This document shows, piece after piece, positions 1 through 5,758 of a DNA stretch of 6,216 nucleotides. This stretch comes from Candidatus Aminicenantota bacterium. Lineage in GTDB: Bacteria; Acidobacteriota; Aminicenantia; UBA2199. The notes beneath the pieces are model-generated. The model ran no database searches, was not told the origin of the DNA, and saw only the letters and a program-made list of their open reading frames with translations. Each line of letters starts with the position of its first letter. The first letter of the stretch is position 1. The position numbers were made by a program, and so were the translations under genes. The DNA is taken from the NCBI GenBank assembly GCA_026393775.1, contig JAPKZM010000211.1, forward strand, positions 1-6,216, read 5' to 3'.

Positions 1-1
1 C

Positions 2-883
2 GAGGCGAGCGTCTTCACCGGCATCGCGATGGCCGAGTACTTCCGCGACATGGGCTATGACGTCGCGATGATGGCCGACTCGACGTCCCGGTGGGCCGAG
101 GCGATGCGCGAGATCTCGGGGCGCCTCGAGGAGATGCCGGGCGAGGAAGGCTACCCGGCGTACCTGGGCAGCCGGATCGCGGCGTTCTACGAACGGGCCG
201 GCAAGACCATCTGCCTCGGGTCCGACGGACGCCGCGGCAGCGTCAGCCTGATCGGCGCGGTCAGCCCGCCCGGCGGCGACCTGTCCGACCCGGTCGTGCA
301 GGCGACGCTTCGCGTCGTGCGGGTGTTCTGGGGCCTGGACGACCGCCTCGCCGCCCAGCGGCACTTCCCGGCGATCAACTGGCTCACCAGCTACTCGCTG
401 TACCGCGGCGAGGTAGACCGGCACGTCTCCGAGACGATCGGCCCCCAGTGGCAGAAGAACCGGACCGAGGCGTCGAGCCTGCTCCAGCGCGAAGCCGAGC
501 TGGAGGAGATCGTCCGGCTGGTCGGCATGGACGCCCTGTCCGACTCCGACCGCCCCACCCTCCAGGCCGCCAAGATGATCCGGGAGGACTTCCTGCACCA
601 GAACGCGTTCATGGAGGTTGACACGTACACCTCGCTCCAGAAGCAGTTCAAGATGCTCGATGCCATTCTTCACTACCACCACAAGGGCCGCGAGGCCCTG
701 GCCGCGGGCATCGATATGGACGAGCTCACGAAGCTGCCGGTCCTCGAGCGGATCGCCCGCGCGAAGCTGATCCCCGAGGAGCGCATAGCCGAGCTGGACC
801 AGATCCGCAGCGAGGTCGAAGAGCAAATAGCGGCTGCGACGAAGAAGCATGCCCCCAGCGGCGAGAGCGAAGAGGAGGCCTGA
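2..883 (+). CDS. atpA: V/A-type ATPase catalytic subunit A, C-terminal half (5'-truncated by window edge)
   Basis: Subunit A is the nucleotide-hydrolysing subunit of the V1/A1 head; three copies alternate with three B subunits on the cytoplasmic side of the membrane. The reading frame is open from the left edge, and 293 residues are visible (first full codon at 2). Family members are about 580-600 residues, so roughly the first 300, including the P-loop and the A-specific non-homologous insert, lie outside the window. Visible hallmarks are the Walker B region with [12 protein letters not shown], the [13 protein letters not shown] segment, YERAG, the [11 protein letters not shown] motif, and [10 protein letters not shown], which fits the ATPase alpha/beta signature. 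The C-terminal part is helical and charged and ends in an acidic tail (GESEEEA). The next gene downstream is subunit B, which settles the assignment. The gene is strongly GC-rich: a sample of 60 bases at 121-180 is about 73% GC. An ATG at 29 is internal, not the start. Family identification is very secure; V-type versus archaeal A-type naming is a convention. Confidence 0.97.
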   Translation, partial: EASVFTGIAMAEYFRDMGYDVAMMADSTSRWAEAMREISGRLEEMPGEEGYPAYLGSRIAAFYERAGKTICLGSDGRRGSVSLIGAVSPPGGDLSDPVVQATLRVVRVFWGLDDRLAAQRHFPAINWLTSYSLYRGEVDRHVSETIGPQWQKNRTEASSLLQREAELEEIVRLVGMDALSDSDRPTLQAAKMIREDFLHQNAFMEVDTYTSLQKQFKMLDAILHYHHKGREALAAGIDMDELTKLPVLERIARAKLIPEERIAELDQIRSEVEEQIAAATKKHAPSGESEEEA

Positions 884-884
884 A

Positions 885-947
885 CCGAGAACCAGTGACC
901 AGTGACAGGTCACGGCTGATTGCTGCGCGCTAACGGCTGACCGCTGT
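885..947. repeat. Degenerate 7-base tandem array filling the atpA-atpB spacer
   Basis: From 885 the spacer can be cut into nine consecutive 7-base units with no slippage. Units at 892 and 899 are identical (CCAGTGA). Units at 913 and 934 are identical (CGGCTGA). The five units from 913 to 947 all carry the core GCT at the same place in the unit (915, 922, 929, 936, 943). A larger imperfect direct repeat, 912-925 against 933-946, agrees at 12 of 14 positions. A short palindrome, GTGAC-AG-GTCAC, lies at 902-913. No reading frame, promoter or rho-independent terminator is evident here, and the ribosome-binding site of atpB follows directly. What this array does is unknown. Confidence 0.6.
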
Positions 948-965
948 CTGAGAAAGGGAAGATCC

Positions 966-2354
966 TTGGCCAAAGAATACAAGACTGTCCGTGACATCAT
1001 CGGCCCGCTGATGCTGGTGGAGTCCGTCGAGGGCGTAACCTACGGCGAGCTGGCCGAAGTCCAGCTCCAGACCGGCGAGAAGCGCCTGGCCCGCGTCCTC
1101 GAAGTGACCACCGACACCGCGCTCGTCCAGTTGTTCGAGGGCACCCGTGACATCGCCCCGGGCCGCGTCAAGCTCCGTTTCCTCGGTCGAGGCCTGCGCA
1201 TGGACGTCTCGCCCGACATCGTCGGACGGACGTTTGACGGCATGGGCCGGCCGATCGACGGCGGGCCGCCCGTCATCCCCACCAAAAGCCAGGACATCAA
1301 CGGCAACCCGATCAACCCCTGCGCCCGGGACTACCCGAACGAATTCATCCAGACCGGCATCTCGACGATCGACCTTATGAATACGCTGGTCCGCGGCCAG
1401 AAGCTGCCACTGTTCAGTGGAGCGGGCCTGCCACACCCGGCGGTGGGCGCCCAGATCGCGCGCCAGGCCAAGGTGCTTTCCGCCTCCGGCGGTTTTGCCG
1501 TCGTCTTCTGCGCGATGGGCATTACCTTTGAAGAGTCGGACTTCTTCATCCAGGACTTCAGGCGCACCGGCGCCATCGAGCGTTCCGTCCTTGTCGTGAA
1601 CCTCGCCGATGACCCCGTGATCGAGCGGATCGCCGCGCCGCGGGTCGCCCTGACCGCCGCCGAGTACCTCGCGTTCGAGCTCGACATGCACGTGCTCGTC
1701 ATCCTGACCGACATGACGAACTACTGCGACGCCCTCCGCGAGATCTCGGCCGCCCGCAAAGAGGTCCCCGGCCGCCGCGGCTACCCCGGCTACCTCTATA
1801 CCGACCTGGCCACCCTCTACGAGCGGGCCGGCCGCATCAAGGATAAAAAAGGCTCGATCACCCTGCTGCCGGTGCTGACCATGCCCGAGGACGATAAGAC
1901 CCACCCCATCCCCGACCTGACCGGCTACATCACCGAGGGGCAGATCATGCTGACGCGCGAACTGCACCGCAAGGGGATCTACCCGCCGGTCGACGTATTG
2001 CCCAGCCTGTCGCGCCTGAAGGATAAGGGTATCGGCATGGACAAGACGCGCTGCGACCATTCCGACGTCCTCAACCAGCTGTTCGCCTGCTACGCCAAGG
2101 GCAAGGAAGCCCGGGAACTTGCCGTGATCCTGGGAGAAGGGTCCTTGTCCGAATTGGACCGTTTGTACCTGAAATTCGCCGAGCAGTTCGAGAGCCGTTT
2201 CGTCCGCCAGGCGGAGGACGAAGACCGCTCCATTCAACAAACCCTGGACAGCGGCTGGGACCTGCTCCGGATCATCCCGCGCCAGGAGTTGAAGCGCATC
2301 CGCTTGGAATACCTCGATGAGTATTACGACAAAAATGGTGGCCAGGAGGAGTAA
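966..2354 (+). CDS. atpB: V/A-type ATPase regulatory (non-catalytic) subunit B
   Basis: Subunit B alternates with A in the V1/A1 hexamer and forms the non-catalytic nucleotide sites. The product is 462 residues, the normal length. It starts [17 protein letters not shown], as expected for the N-terminal beta-barrel. A degenerate P-loop, [13 protein letters not shown] (151-163), replaces the GxxxxGKT of catalytic subunits and is diagnostic for B. Further hallmarks are the conserved [21 protein letters not shown] region (269-289) and [10 protein letters not shown] (340-349), which fits the ATPase alpha/beta signature. The start is TTG at 966: it fits the family N-terminus and is preceded by a purine-rich AAAGGGAAG at 953-961; the next in-frame ATG (residue 16) would remove conserved residues. 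Spacing to atpA is 82 bases and to atpD 3 bases, so the genes are very probably one transcript. In archaeal/bacterial nomenclature this is AtpB/NtpB, not the F-type a subunit. Confidence 0.97.
   Translation: MAKEYKTVRDIIGPLMLVESVEGVTYGELAEVQLQTGEKRLARVLEVTTDTALVQLFEGTRDIAPGRVKLRFLGRGLRMDVSPDIVGRTFDGMGRPIDGGPPVIPTKSQDINGNPINPCARDYPNEFIQTGISTIDLMNTLVRGQKLPLFSGAGLPHPAVGAQIARQAKVLSASGGFAVVFCAMGITFEESDFFIQDFRRTGAIERSVLVVNLADDPVIERIAAPRVALTAAEYLAFELDMHVLVILTDMTNYCDALREISAARKEVPGRRGYPGYLYTDLATLYERAGRIKDKKGSITLLPVLTMPEDDKTHPIPDLTGYITEGQIMLTRELHRKGIYPPVDVLPSLSRLKDKGIGMDKTRCDHSDVLNQLFACYAKGKEARELAVILGEGSLSELDRLYLKFAEQFESRFVRQAEDEDRSIQQTLDSGWDLLRIIPRQELKRIRLEYLDEYYDKNGGQEE
2344..2349 (+). promoter_or_regulatory. 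Shine-Dalgarno site for atpD inside the end of atpB
   Basis: AGGAGG lies within the last codons of atpB and 8 bases before the GTG at 2358. This supports GTG as the start of subunit D and indicates that translation of the two genes is coupled. Confidence 0.8.
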
Positions 2355-2357
2355 ACC

Positions 2358-2978
2358 GTGATCCTGCGCGTCAATCCCAACCGCATGGAGCTGCTCCGGC
2401 TGCGTAAGCGCCTGGTGCTGGCCCGGCGCGGCCACAAGCTCCTGCAGGACAAGCTGGAAGAGATGATGCGCCGCTTCCTGCTGCTGCTGAAGGAGATCGA
2501 CCAGGCCAGGGAAAATTTCCTGCAGCGCAGTGCCGGCATGGTGCAGGACCTGATCTATTGCCGTATCACCAGCTCAGCCTCCGATTTTGACCATGCCCTG
2601 GAGGGGATCACGCCGCGAGTGGAAGTGAACGTCTCCACCGCCCGCATCATGAACGTCAAGGTCCCGCTGCTGCGCATCGAAAAGATCGCCATCGAGAAAA
2701 GCTACGATTTTTTACGCACATCTCCCCAGCTGGACCTGGTGGTGGCCGGGGCAGGCGCCTACGTCGAAGCGGTATTGAAATTGGCGCAGCTGCTCAAGAC
2801 CCTGGACATATTGGCCGCCGAGATCGAGCGCGGCCGGCGCCGGGTCAACGCCCTGCAATACATGCTCATTCCCCAGATCGAGGGGGCCATCCGCAACATC
2901 ACGCAAAAGCTGAACGAGTTCGAGCGCGGCAACCTGGTCCGTTTGATGCGGGTCAAGGAGATCGTCCGCAGCCACTGA
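2358..2978 (+). CDS. atpD: V/A-type ATPase central-stalk subunit D
   Basis: Subunit D is the coiled-coil rotor shaft that turns inside the A3B3 head and passes torque to the membrane ring; it is the counterpart of F-type gamma. The product is 206 residues, typical for the family. The N-terminal helix opens with NPNRMELLRLRKRLVLARRG (residues 6-25), the family hallmark. The C-terminal helix (about 150-203) has IERGRRRVNALQYMLIP followed by a heptad-rich charged stretch. The middle (about 76-125) is the short globular part. The start is GTG, chosen for its well-placed AGGAGG and because NPNRMEL then falls at the expected distance from the N-terminus. It follows atpB by 3 bases and is the last gene of the ATPase set here, as in many bacterial V-ATPase operons. 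GC content is visibly lower than in atpA (about 60% in a sample at 2521-2580). Confidence 0.95.
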   Translation: MILRVNPNRMELLRLRKRLVLARRGHKLLQDKLEEMMRRFLLLLKEIDQARENFLQRSAGMVQDLIYCRITSSASDFDHALEGITPRVEVNVSTARIMNVKVPLLRIEKIAIEKSYDFLRTSPQLDLVVAGAGAYVEAVLKLAQLLKTLDILAAEIERGRRRVNALQYMLIPQIEGAIRNITQKLNEFERGNLVRLMRVKEIVRSH

Positions 2979-2987
2979 TCCAATCAC

Positions 2988-3111
2988 AAAGTATAAAGTT
3001 CAAAGGAAAAAGAAAAAAGTAAGAGTGAAATTACGGCCAAAGAAAAGTAAAAATTCTCTCAAGTTCTTTTTCTTACTTTATACTTTTTACTTTATACTTT
3101 ATACTTGATAT
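2988..3111. repeat. AT-rich inverted array of 7-base units after atpD; possible transcription terminator
   Basis: The right part, 3070-3104, is five uninterrupted 7-base units close to TTTATAC (exact at 3077, 3091 and 3098), with a sixth degenerate unit to 3111. The left part has units close to the reverse complement, GTATAAA, with G at 2991, 2998, 3005, 3012 and 3019, all 7 apart. Exact inverted matches include 12 bases (2988-2999 against both 3075-3086 and 3089-3100), 9 bases (3006-3014 against 3064-3072) and 8 bases (3016-3023 against 3072-3079). The transcript could fold into a long, imperfect, A-U-rich hairpin ending in U-rich sequence. That is compatible with ending atpABD transcription, though it is not a canonical GC stem plus T-run. 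No gene is visible in 2979-3140. Confidence 0.6.
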
Positions 3112-3135
3112 CATTGTTTATGCTGAGAGTAAAAT
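3105..3135 (+). promoter_or_regulatory. Weak candidate promoter for thiM
   Basis: TTGATA (3105-3110) and TAAAAT (3130-3135) each differ from the sigma-70 consensus at one base, but the 19-base spacing is long. If used, transcription would begin at or almost at the ATG (3141), giving a leaderless or nearly leaderless mRNA. That would agree with the lack of a convincing Shine-Dalgarno sequence (only GAGAG, 11 bases upstream). The repeated TATACT elements at 3093 and 3100 are alternative -10 boxes, but they come from the 7-base repeats. Confidence 0.25.
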
Positions 3136-3140
3136 AAATT

Positions 3141-3944
3141 ATGCCAATAACTGCACAGAATATTTATCAAAACCTGGAACTAGTGCGCCAGCGGTCGCCG
3201 TTGGTGCACAACATCACCAATTACGTGGTCATGAACCTGACCGCCAACGCACTGCTGGCCGTCGGCGCCTCGCCGGTCATGGCCCATGCCCCGGAAGAGG
3301 TCGAGGACATGGTGAACATCGCCTCGGCCCTGGTAATCAATATCGGGACGCTGAGCCGTCATTGGGTCGAAGCGATGTTCAAGGCGGCCGGCCAGGCCAA
3401 AAAAAAGGGCATCCCCATCATTTATGACCCAGTGGGCGCCGGAGCCACCCCTTACCGCACGCGAACCATCCGCGAACTTATCCAAGCTGTTCCACCAACC
3501 ATCGTGCGCGGTAATGCTTCGGAGATCATGGCTATTGCCGACGACACTGCAAAAACTAAAGGCGTAGATAGCGCCGCCGCTACCGAAAAAGCCCTGGACA
3601 GCGCCCGCAGCCTGTGCGAGCGGCTGGACTGTGTGGTTTGCGTCAGCGGCGAGACCGATTATATCGTCGGTAAAAATAGCCTGACCATGATAAAAAACGG
3701 GCACTCCCTGATGCCGAAAATCACCGGCCTGGGCTGCACGGCTTCGGCCCTGTGCGGCGCTTTTGCCGCCGTCAATCCCGATCATTTTGCGGCCACAACG
3801 GCCGCCATGGCCGTTATGGGCATCGCCGGGGAGATCGCGGCGGAACATGCGGCCGGCCCGGCCAGCATGCAGGTGAACTTCTTGGACGCACTATTTACTT
3901 TGACCGGGGAAGAAATCCAACAGCGTTTGAAAATTGCCTGTTAA
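3141..3944 (+). CDS. thiM: Hydroxyethylthiazole kinase ThiM
   Basis: ThiM phosphorylates 4-methyl-5-(2-hydroxyethyl)thiazole with ATP, allowing salvage of the thiazole half of thiamine; it acts in the cytoplasm, as a ribokinase-like-fold trimer in studied members. The product is 267 residues, close to Bacillus subtilis ThiM. Visible motifs are SPLVHNITNYVVMNLTANAL (19-38), GASPVMAHAPEEVEDM (42-57), NIGTLS (67-72), DPVGAGATPYRT (96-107), RGNASE (123-128), the VSGETD strand (168-173), and ITGLGCTASALCGAF (194-208) with Cys199 at the place of the family's conserved active-site cysteine. The ATG at 3141 is the earliest possible start, since an in-frame TAA ends four bases before it, and it puts VHNITN at the usual distance. 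It stands alone on the plus strand; the facing minus-strand gene supplies the ThiE activity that would use its product. A run of eight A (3399-3406) encodes Lys87-89. Local GC is much lower than in the ATPase genes (about 45% in a sample at 3661-3720). Confidence 0.95.
   Translation: MPITAQNIYQNLELVRQRSPLVHNITNYVVMNLTANALLAVGASPVMAHAPEEVEDMVNIASALVINIGTLSRHWVEAMFKAAGQAKKKGIPIIYDPVGAGATPYRTRTIRELIQAVPPTIVRGNASEIMAIADDTAKTKGVDSAAATEKALDSARSLCERLDCVVCVSGETDYIVGKNSLTMIKNGHSLMPKITGLGCTASALCGAFAAVNPDHFAATTAAMAVMGIAGEIAAEHAAGPASMQVNFLDALFTLTGEEIQQRLKIAC
3941..3944. other. Shared TTAA holding both stop codons of convergent thiM and nudix-thiE
   Basis: thiM ends with TAA at 3942-3944. The minus-strand gene ends with TAA read from 3943 to 3941. 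The two coding regions thus overlap tail to tail by the 4-base palindrome TTAA, leaving no room for a terminator between them, so each transcript must run antisense into the other gene. Confidence 0.9.
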
Positions 3945-5044
3945 ACAAATAAAGAATTGACGGCCGCGACCCGGCCCGCAGTATTGTCCTGGAATTCGCG
4001 CACCATGGCCGAATACTTTGCCCCGGCCGCCTTCACCTCGGCCATGTTCTCCAGGTTGATGCCGCCGATGGCAACAAGGGGTAGGGCGGTTTTTGCTGCG
4101 ATTTGCCGCAACCCATCCAGGCCTACCACGGGGTAGTCTTCCTTGGTCGGCGTGGCGAATACCGCCCCGATACCCAGGTAATCGGCGCCTTGGCGCTCGG
4201 CCACGATCGCCTCGGTTAGGGAAGAGCAGGAAACGCCGATGATGATCCCCGGCCCGAGCAGGGAGCGGGCATCGGCGACGGCGATGTCCTCCTGGCCCAG
4301 GTGGACGCCGTCGGCCCCGCAGAGCAGGGCGATATCGATCTGGTCGTTGACCACAAAAAGCGCCCCATGCTCGCGGGTGACCGCGCGTATTTGGCGGGCC
4401 ACTTCCAGCCTTTGGGCGGAGGAGGCTTCCTTGTCGCGATACTGGATGATGCGGGCGCCGCCGCGGCAGGCTTCCATGGCCAAGCGCAAATGGTCGCCGC
4501 TGGTAACGACGTAGGCGCCGCCGGGCAGGTCGCGGAAGCGCAGCCTCGCCAGAAGCGGCCGGCAGGCCCGCTCGATGATGCGGGCGTGACTCTGGAAAGC
4601 CAGTTCAGGAAGCTGTTGCAGCGGGAAATATGCCGCGTCCACGGCGTCATCGCCCGCCTTGAGCTCTCCACTTAGTATATGGACATGATAGCCGACGACC
4701 AAAACCTCCCCGGCCAGCGGGTTCTGCCCCATTTCCAGGGCGATCAGCCCCCGCAATTCTCCGCAGAGACCGGTCTCCTCGAGCAGCTCGCGCAGCATGC
4801 ACTGCTCGGCGGTCTCGCCCATTTCCTGGAAACCGCCCGGGAGGCACCACTTGCCTTTCCCGGACTCCTGGCCGCGCAGCACCAGGAGCACCTCGAGGGC
4901 CGAATTGAAAATAACCGCCGCGGTGGCCGGCACCGGGTTTTCATAGTGCACGATCCCGCAGGCCGGGCAGCAATTTCGCTCGCGCTTCTCTAGGCGACGC
5001 TTTTCCAGTCTCTTTCCGCAGTGCGGGCAAAATAATTTGACCAT
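3941..5044 (-). CDS. Zinc-ribbon Nudix hydrolase fused to thiamine-phosphate synthase (ThiE-like) domain
   Basis: This is a 367-residue two-domain protein. An N-terminal zinc ribbon has CPHC (6-9) and CPAC (26-29), as found ahead of NADH-pyrophosphatase-like Nudix domains. A Nudix domain (about 38-165) has a perfect Nudix box at 71-93 (Gly71, Glu77, REL at 85-87, EETG at 89-92). The NudC-specific SQPWPFP motif is not seen, so NADH pyrophosphatase is unlikely. A ThiE-like barrel (about 175-367) has QYRDK (201-205), VVND (231-234), GVHLGQED (246-253), GVSCSS (270-275), ATPTKED (297-303) and AIGGIN (325-330), matching the HMP-PP and thiazole-phosphate site of ThiE. ThiE makes thiamine phosphate from these two substrates. 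The usual final VVSAI segment reads AMVREF (346-351). The start at 5044 is chosen for AGGTGA 8 bases upstream; the frame stays open to an ATG at 5182, but that stretch is AT-rich upstream DNA. It is convergent with thiM. The Nudix substrate is not known; oxidised or excess thiamine-type diphosphates are one inference. Confidence 0.9.
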   Translation of the reverse strand: MVKLFCPHCGKRLEKRRLEKRERNCCPACGIVHYENPVPATAAVIFNSALEVLLVLRGQESGKGKWCLPGGFQEMGETAEQCMLRELLEETGLCGELRGLIALEMGQNPLAGEVLVVGYHVHILSGELKAGDDAVDAAYFPLQQLPELAFQSHARIIERACRPLLARLRFRDLPGGAYVVTSGDHLRLAMEACRGGARIIQYRDKEASSAQRLEVARQIRAVTREHGALFVVNDQIDIALLCGADGVHLGQEDIAVADARSLLGPGIIIGVSCSSLTEAIVAERQGADYLGIGAVFATPTKEDYPVVGLDGLRQIAAKTALPLVAIGGINLENMAEVKAAGAKYSAMVREFQDNTAGRVAAVNSLFV

Positions 5045-5052
5045 TTCGTCGT

Positions 5053-5058
5053 TCACCT
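5053..5058 (-). promoter_or_regulatory. Shine-Dalgarno site deciding the nudix-thiE start
   Basis: On the minus strand AGGTGA matches the 16S anti-SD complement (the AGGTGA part of AAGGAGGTGA) and lies 8 bases before the ATG whose A is at 5044. This favours a 367-residue product starting MVKLFCPHC over the longer frame from 5182. Confidence 0.7.
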
Positions 5059-5069
5059 GTTTGACCGTC

Positions 5070-5086
5070 GTCCCGATGTCCGGGAC
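5070..5086. promoter_or_regulatory. Short perfect hairpin in the nudix-thiE leader
   Basis: GTCCCG (5070-5075) pairs perfectly with CGGGAC (5081-5086) around a 5-base loop. On the minus strand it lies 11 bases upstream of the Shine-Dalgarno site of nudix-thiE and is preceded by a run of seven T. It is GC-only in an otherwise AT-rich spacer. It could affect translation, or be chance. The T-run is on the wrong side for a terminator of minus-strand transcription, and no plus-strand gene lies immediately upstream. Confidence 0.3.
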
Positions 5087-5135
5087 TCCTAAAAAAACCA
5101 GTTTAAGCCAAAAACAGGCGAAAGACAAGGCAAGG

Positions 5136-5164
5136 TTTACAAAGAAGTATAGATATAATATAAT
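5136..5164 (+). promoter_or_regulatory. Sigma-70-type promoter for accBC
   Basis: TTTACA (5136-5141; one mismatch to TTGACA) and a perfect TATAAT (5159-5164) are separated by the optimal 17 bases. A second TATAAT overlaps at 5154-5159. Transcription would start near 5171-5173, giving a leader of about 98 bases that contains the long inverted repeat at 5204-5251 and the accB Shine-Dalgarno site. The region is AT-rich, so -10-like hexamers occur by chance; the good -35 and exact spacing raise the confidence. Confidence 0.6.
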
Positions 5165-5182
5165 AAAATGGTATTTTCCCAA
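5155..5182 (-). promoter_or_regulatory. Possible divergent promoter for nudix-thiE
   Basis: On the minus strand TTGGGA (5182-5177) and TATTAT (5160-5155) are 16 bases apart. Use of this site would give a leader of roughly 100 bases running through the hairpin at 5070-5086. It overlaps the predicted accBC promoter, so the two could compete for polymerase. Support is weak because the whole stretch is A/T-rich. Confidence 0.25.
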
Positions 5183-5203
5183 TAAAAAAACAAGGACCCA
5201 TGC

Positions 5204-5251
5204 TGTAGGGGTTCAATATGAGCTGGATGGATATCGTATTGAACCCCTACA
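5204..5251. repeat. Long perfect inverted repeat in the accB leader (REP/MITE-like hairpin)
   Basis: The 15-base arm TGTAGGGGTTCAATA (5204-5218) is matched exactly by its reverse complement at 5237-5251. In RNA the stem extends inward by three more pairs (U-G, G-C, A-U), giving 18 pairs around a 12-base loop (5222-5233). It ends 6 bases before the accB Shine-Dalgarno site. The symmetry is far beyond chance. The GTAGGGG...CCCCTAC ends resemble small dispersed palindromic repeats seen in many bacterial genomes. No T-run follows the stem, so it is not a standard terminator. Whether it is a mobile-type repeat, an mRNA leader structure or an operator cannot be decided here. Confidence 0.85.
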
Positions 5252-5257
5252 TGATTT

Positions 5258-5264
5258 AAGGAGG
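5258..5264 (+). promoter_or_regulatory. Strong Shine-Dalgarno site for accB
   Basis: AAGGAGG, 5 bases before the ATG at 5270, fixes the accB start. It is the strongest ribosome-binding site in the window and lies just outside the base of the long hairpin, so that structure would not directly hide it. Confidence 0.85.
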
Positions 5265-5269
5265 GTTTC

Positions 5270-5758
5270 ATGCGCATCAAAGACCTGGAATTGGAAAATT
5301 TACTCGAATTATTGAAAAAATATGAATTGTCGGAGCTGACTCTCAAGGAAGGCCGCACCTCGATCTCCATGAAGCGCGATGTCCAGCCGCTGCCGTATAT
5401 TTCGCAGTCCCTGCCGGGGATCGATTCGGTCGCGCCGCAGCCGGCCGTTCAGCCCAAGGCGGCCGTTGCCGGCTCCGCCGGGGCCGCTCCGCCGAACCCC
5501 GCCGGATGGCATGAAGTCAAGGCGCCGCTGGTCGGCACCTTCTACCGCTGCCCGTCCCCCGACGCCGAACCTTTCGTGGAGGAAGGGGACCAGGTGCAGG
5601 TCAACGACAAGCTCTGCATCGTCGAAGCCATGAAGATCATGAACGAGATCGAAAGCCCGGTTGCAGGCATCGTGAAGCAGGTTTGCGTCAAGAACGGCAA
5701 GCCGATCGAGTTCGGCCAGGTGCTGTTCCGCATCGAGGTCGCCGGCGCAAAAAAATGA
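5270..5758 (+). CDS. accB: Biotin carboxyl carrier protein of acetyl-CoA carboxylase
   Basis: AccB carries biotin between the biotin carboxylase (AccC) and the carboxyltransferase of acetyl-CoA carboxylase, the first committed step of fatty-acid synthesis. The product is 162 residues (E. coli AccB is 156). Residues 1-37 form the conserved N-terminal helical/strand segment ([20 protein letters not shown]). Residues about 52-78 are a Pro/Ala-rich flexible linker. The biotinyl domain runs from about 80 to 158. It contains the thumb-type segment [20 protein letters not shown] (85-104), typical of AccB rather than of other biotinyl domains, and the biotinylation motif EAMKIM with the acceptor Lys122. 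It ends in Lys-Lys encoded by a run of A that overlaps the accC start (ATGA). It has its own likely promoter and a structured leader. Autoregulation of accBC is known in E. coli, but nothing here proves it. Confidence 0.97.
   Translation: MRIKDLELENLLELLKKYELSELTLKEGRTSISMKRDVQPLPYISQSLPGIDSVAPQPAVQPKAAVAGSAGAAPPNPAGWHEVKAPLVGTFYRCPSPDAEPFVEEGDQVQVNDKLCIVEAMKIMNEIESPVAGIVKQVCVKNGKPIEFGQVLFRIEVAGAKK
5749..5758 (+). other. A7 slippery tract at the accB/accC ATGA junction
   Basis: Seven A (5749-5755) are read in accB as GCA AAA AAA TGA, that is the heptamer A AAA AAA directly before the stop. The accC ATG uses the last A, so accC is exactly in the -1 frame. GAGGT at 5735-5739 lies 9 bases before the heptamer. 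The normal reading is stop-restart coupling, since accC has no Shine-Dalgarno site at usual spacing; -1 frameshifting into accC is also possible on paper. Confidence 0.5.

Noticed and set aside
930..2435. A 501-codon open frame on the minus strand across atpB
   Set aside because: It is antisense to a confidently identified V-ATPase subunit B. Its His/Asp/Gly/Val-rich composition is what the reverse strand of a GC-rich gene gives, and it shows no recognisable domain.
3121..3128. GCTGAGAG just before thiM, resembling the conserved CUGAGA of the TPP (THI-box) riboswitch
   Set aside because: The rest of the aptamer is absent: no GGGGUGCC-like P1/P2 strand upstream and no ACCUGAU or final conserved block downstream, because the start codon is only 13 bases away. 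It is a chance hexamer.
3399..3406. Eight-A run inside thiM as a frameshift or phase-variation site
   Set aside because: The frame is intact across it, it encodes Lys-Lys-Lys in a surface-type position, and no overlapping gene is gained by slipping. It is noted only as a place prone to sequencing error.
3180..3848. A 222-codon open frame on the minus strand inside thiM
   Set aside because: It is a mirror frame of a complete, well-conserved thiM with no domain or ribosome-binding site of its own.
3962..3976. GGCCG/CGGCC hairpin near the convergent gene ends as a terminator
   Set aside because: The stem is only five pairs and lies inside the ThiE coding region. No T-run follows on the plus strand, and only a mixed A/T stretch follows on the minus strand.
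5045..5182. In-frame N-terminal extension of nudix-thiE starting at 5182, with a hydrophobic stretch that looks like a membrane helix
   Set aside because: The DNA is the AT-rich divergent promoter region, whose T-rich minus-strand codons give hydrophobic residues by composition. A proper Shine-Dalgarno sequence precedes the ATG at 5044, and the zinc ribbon begins right after it.
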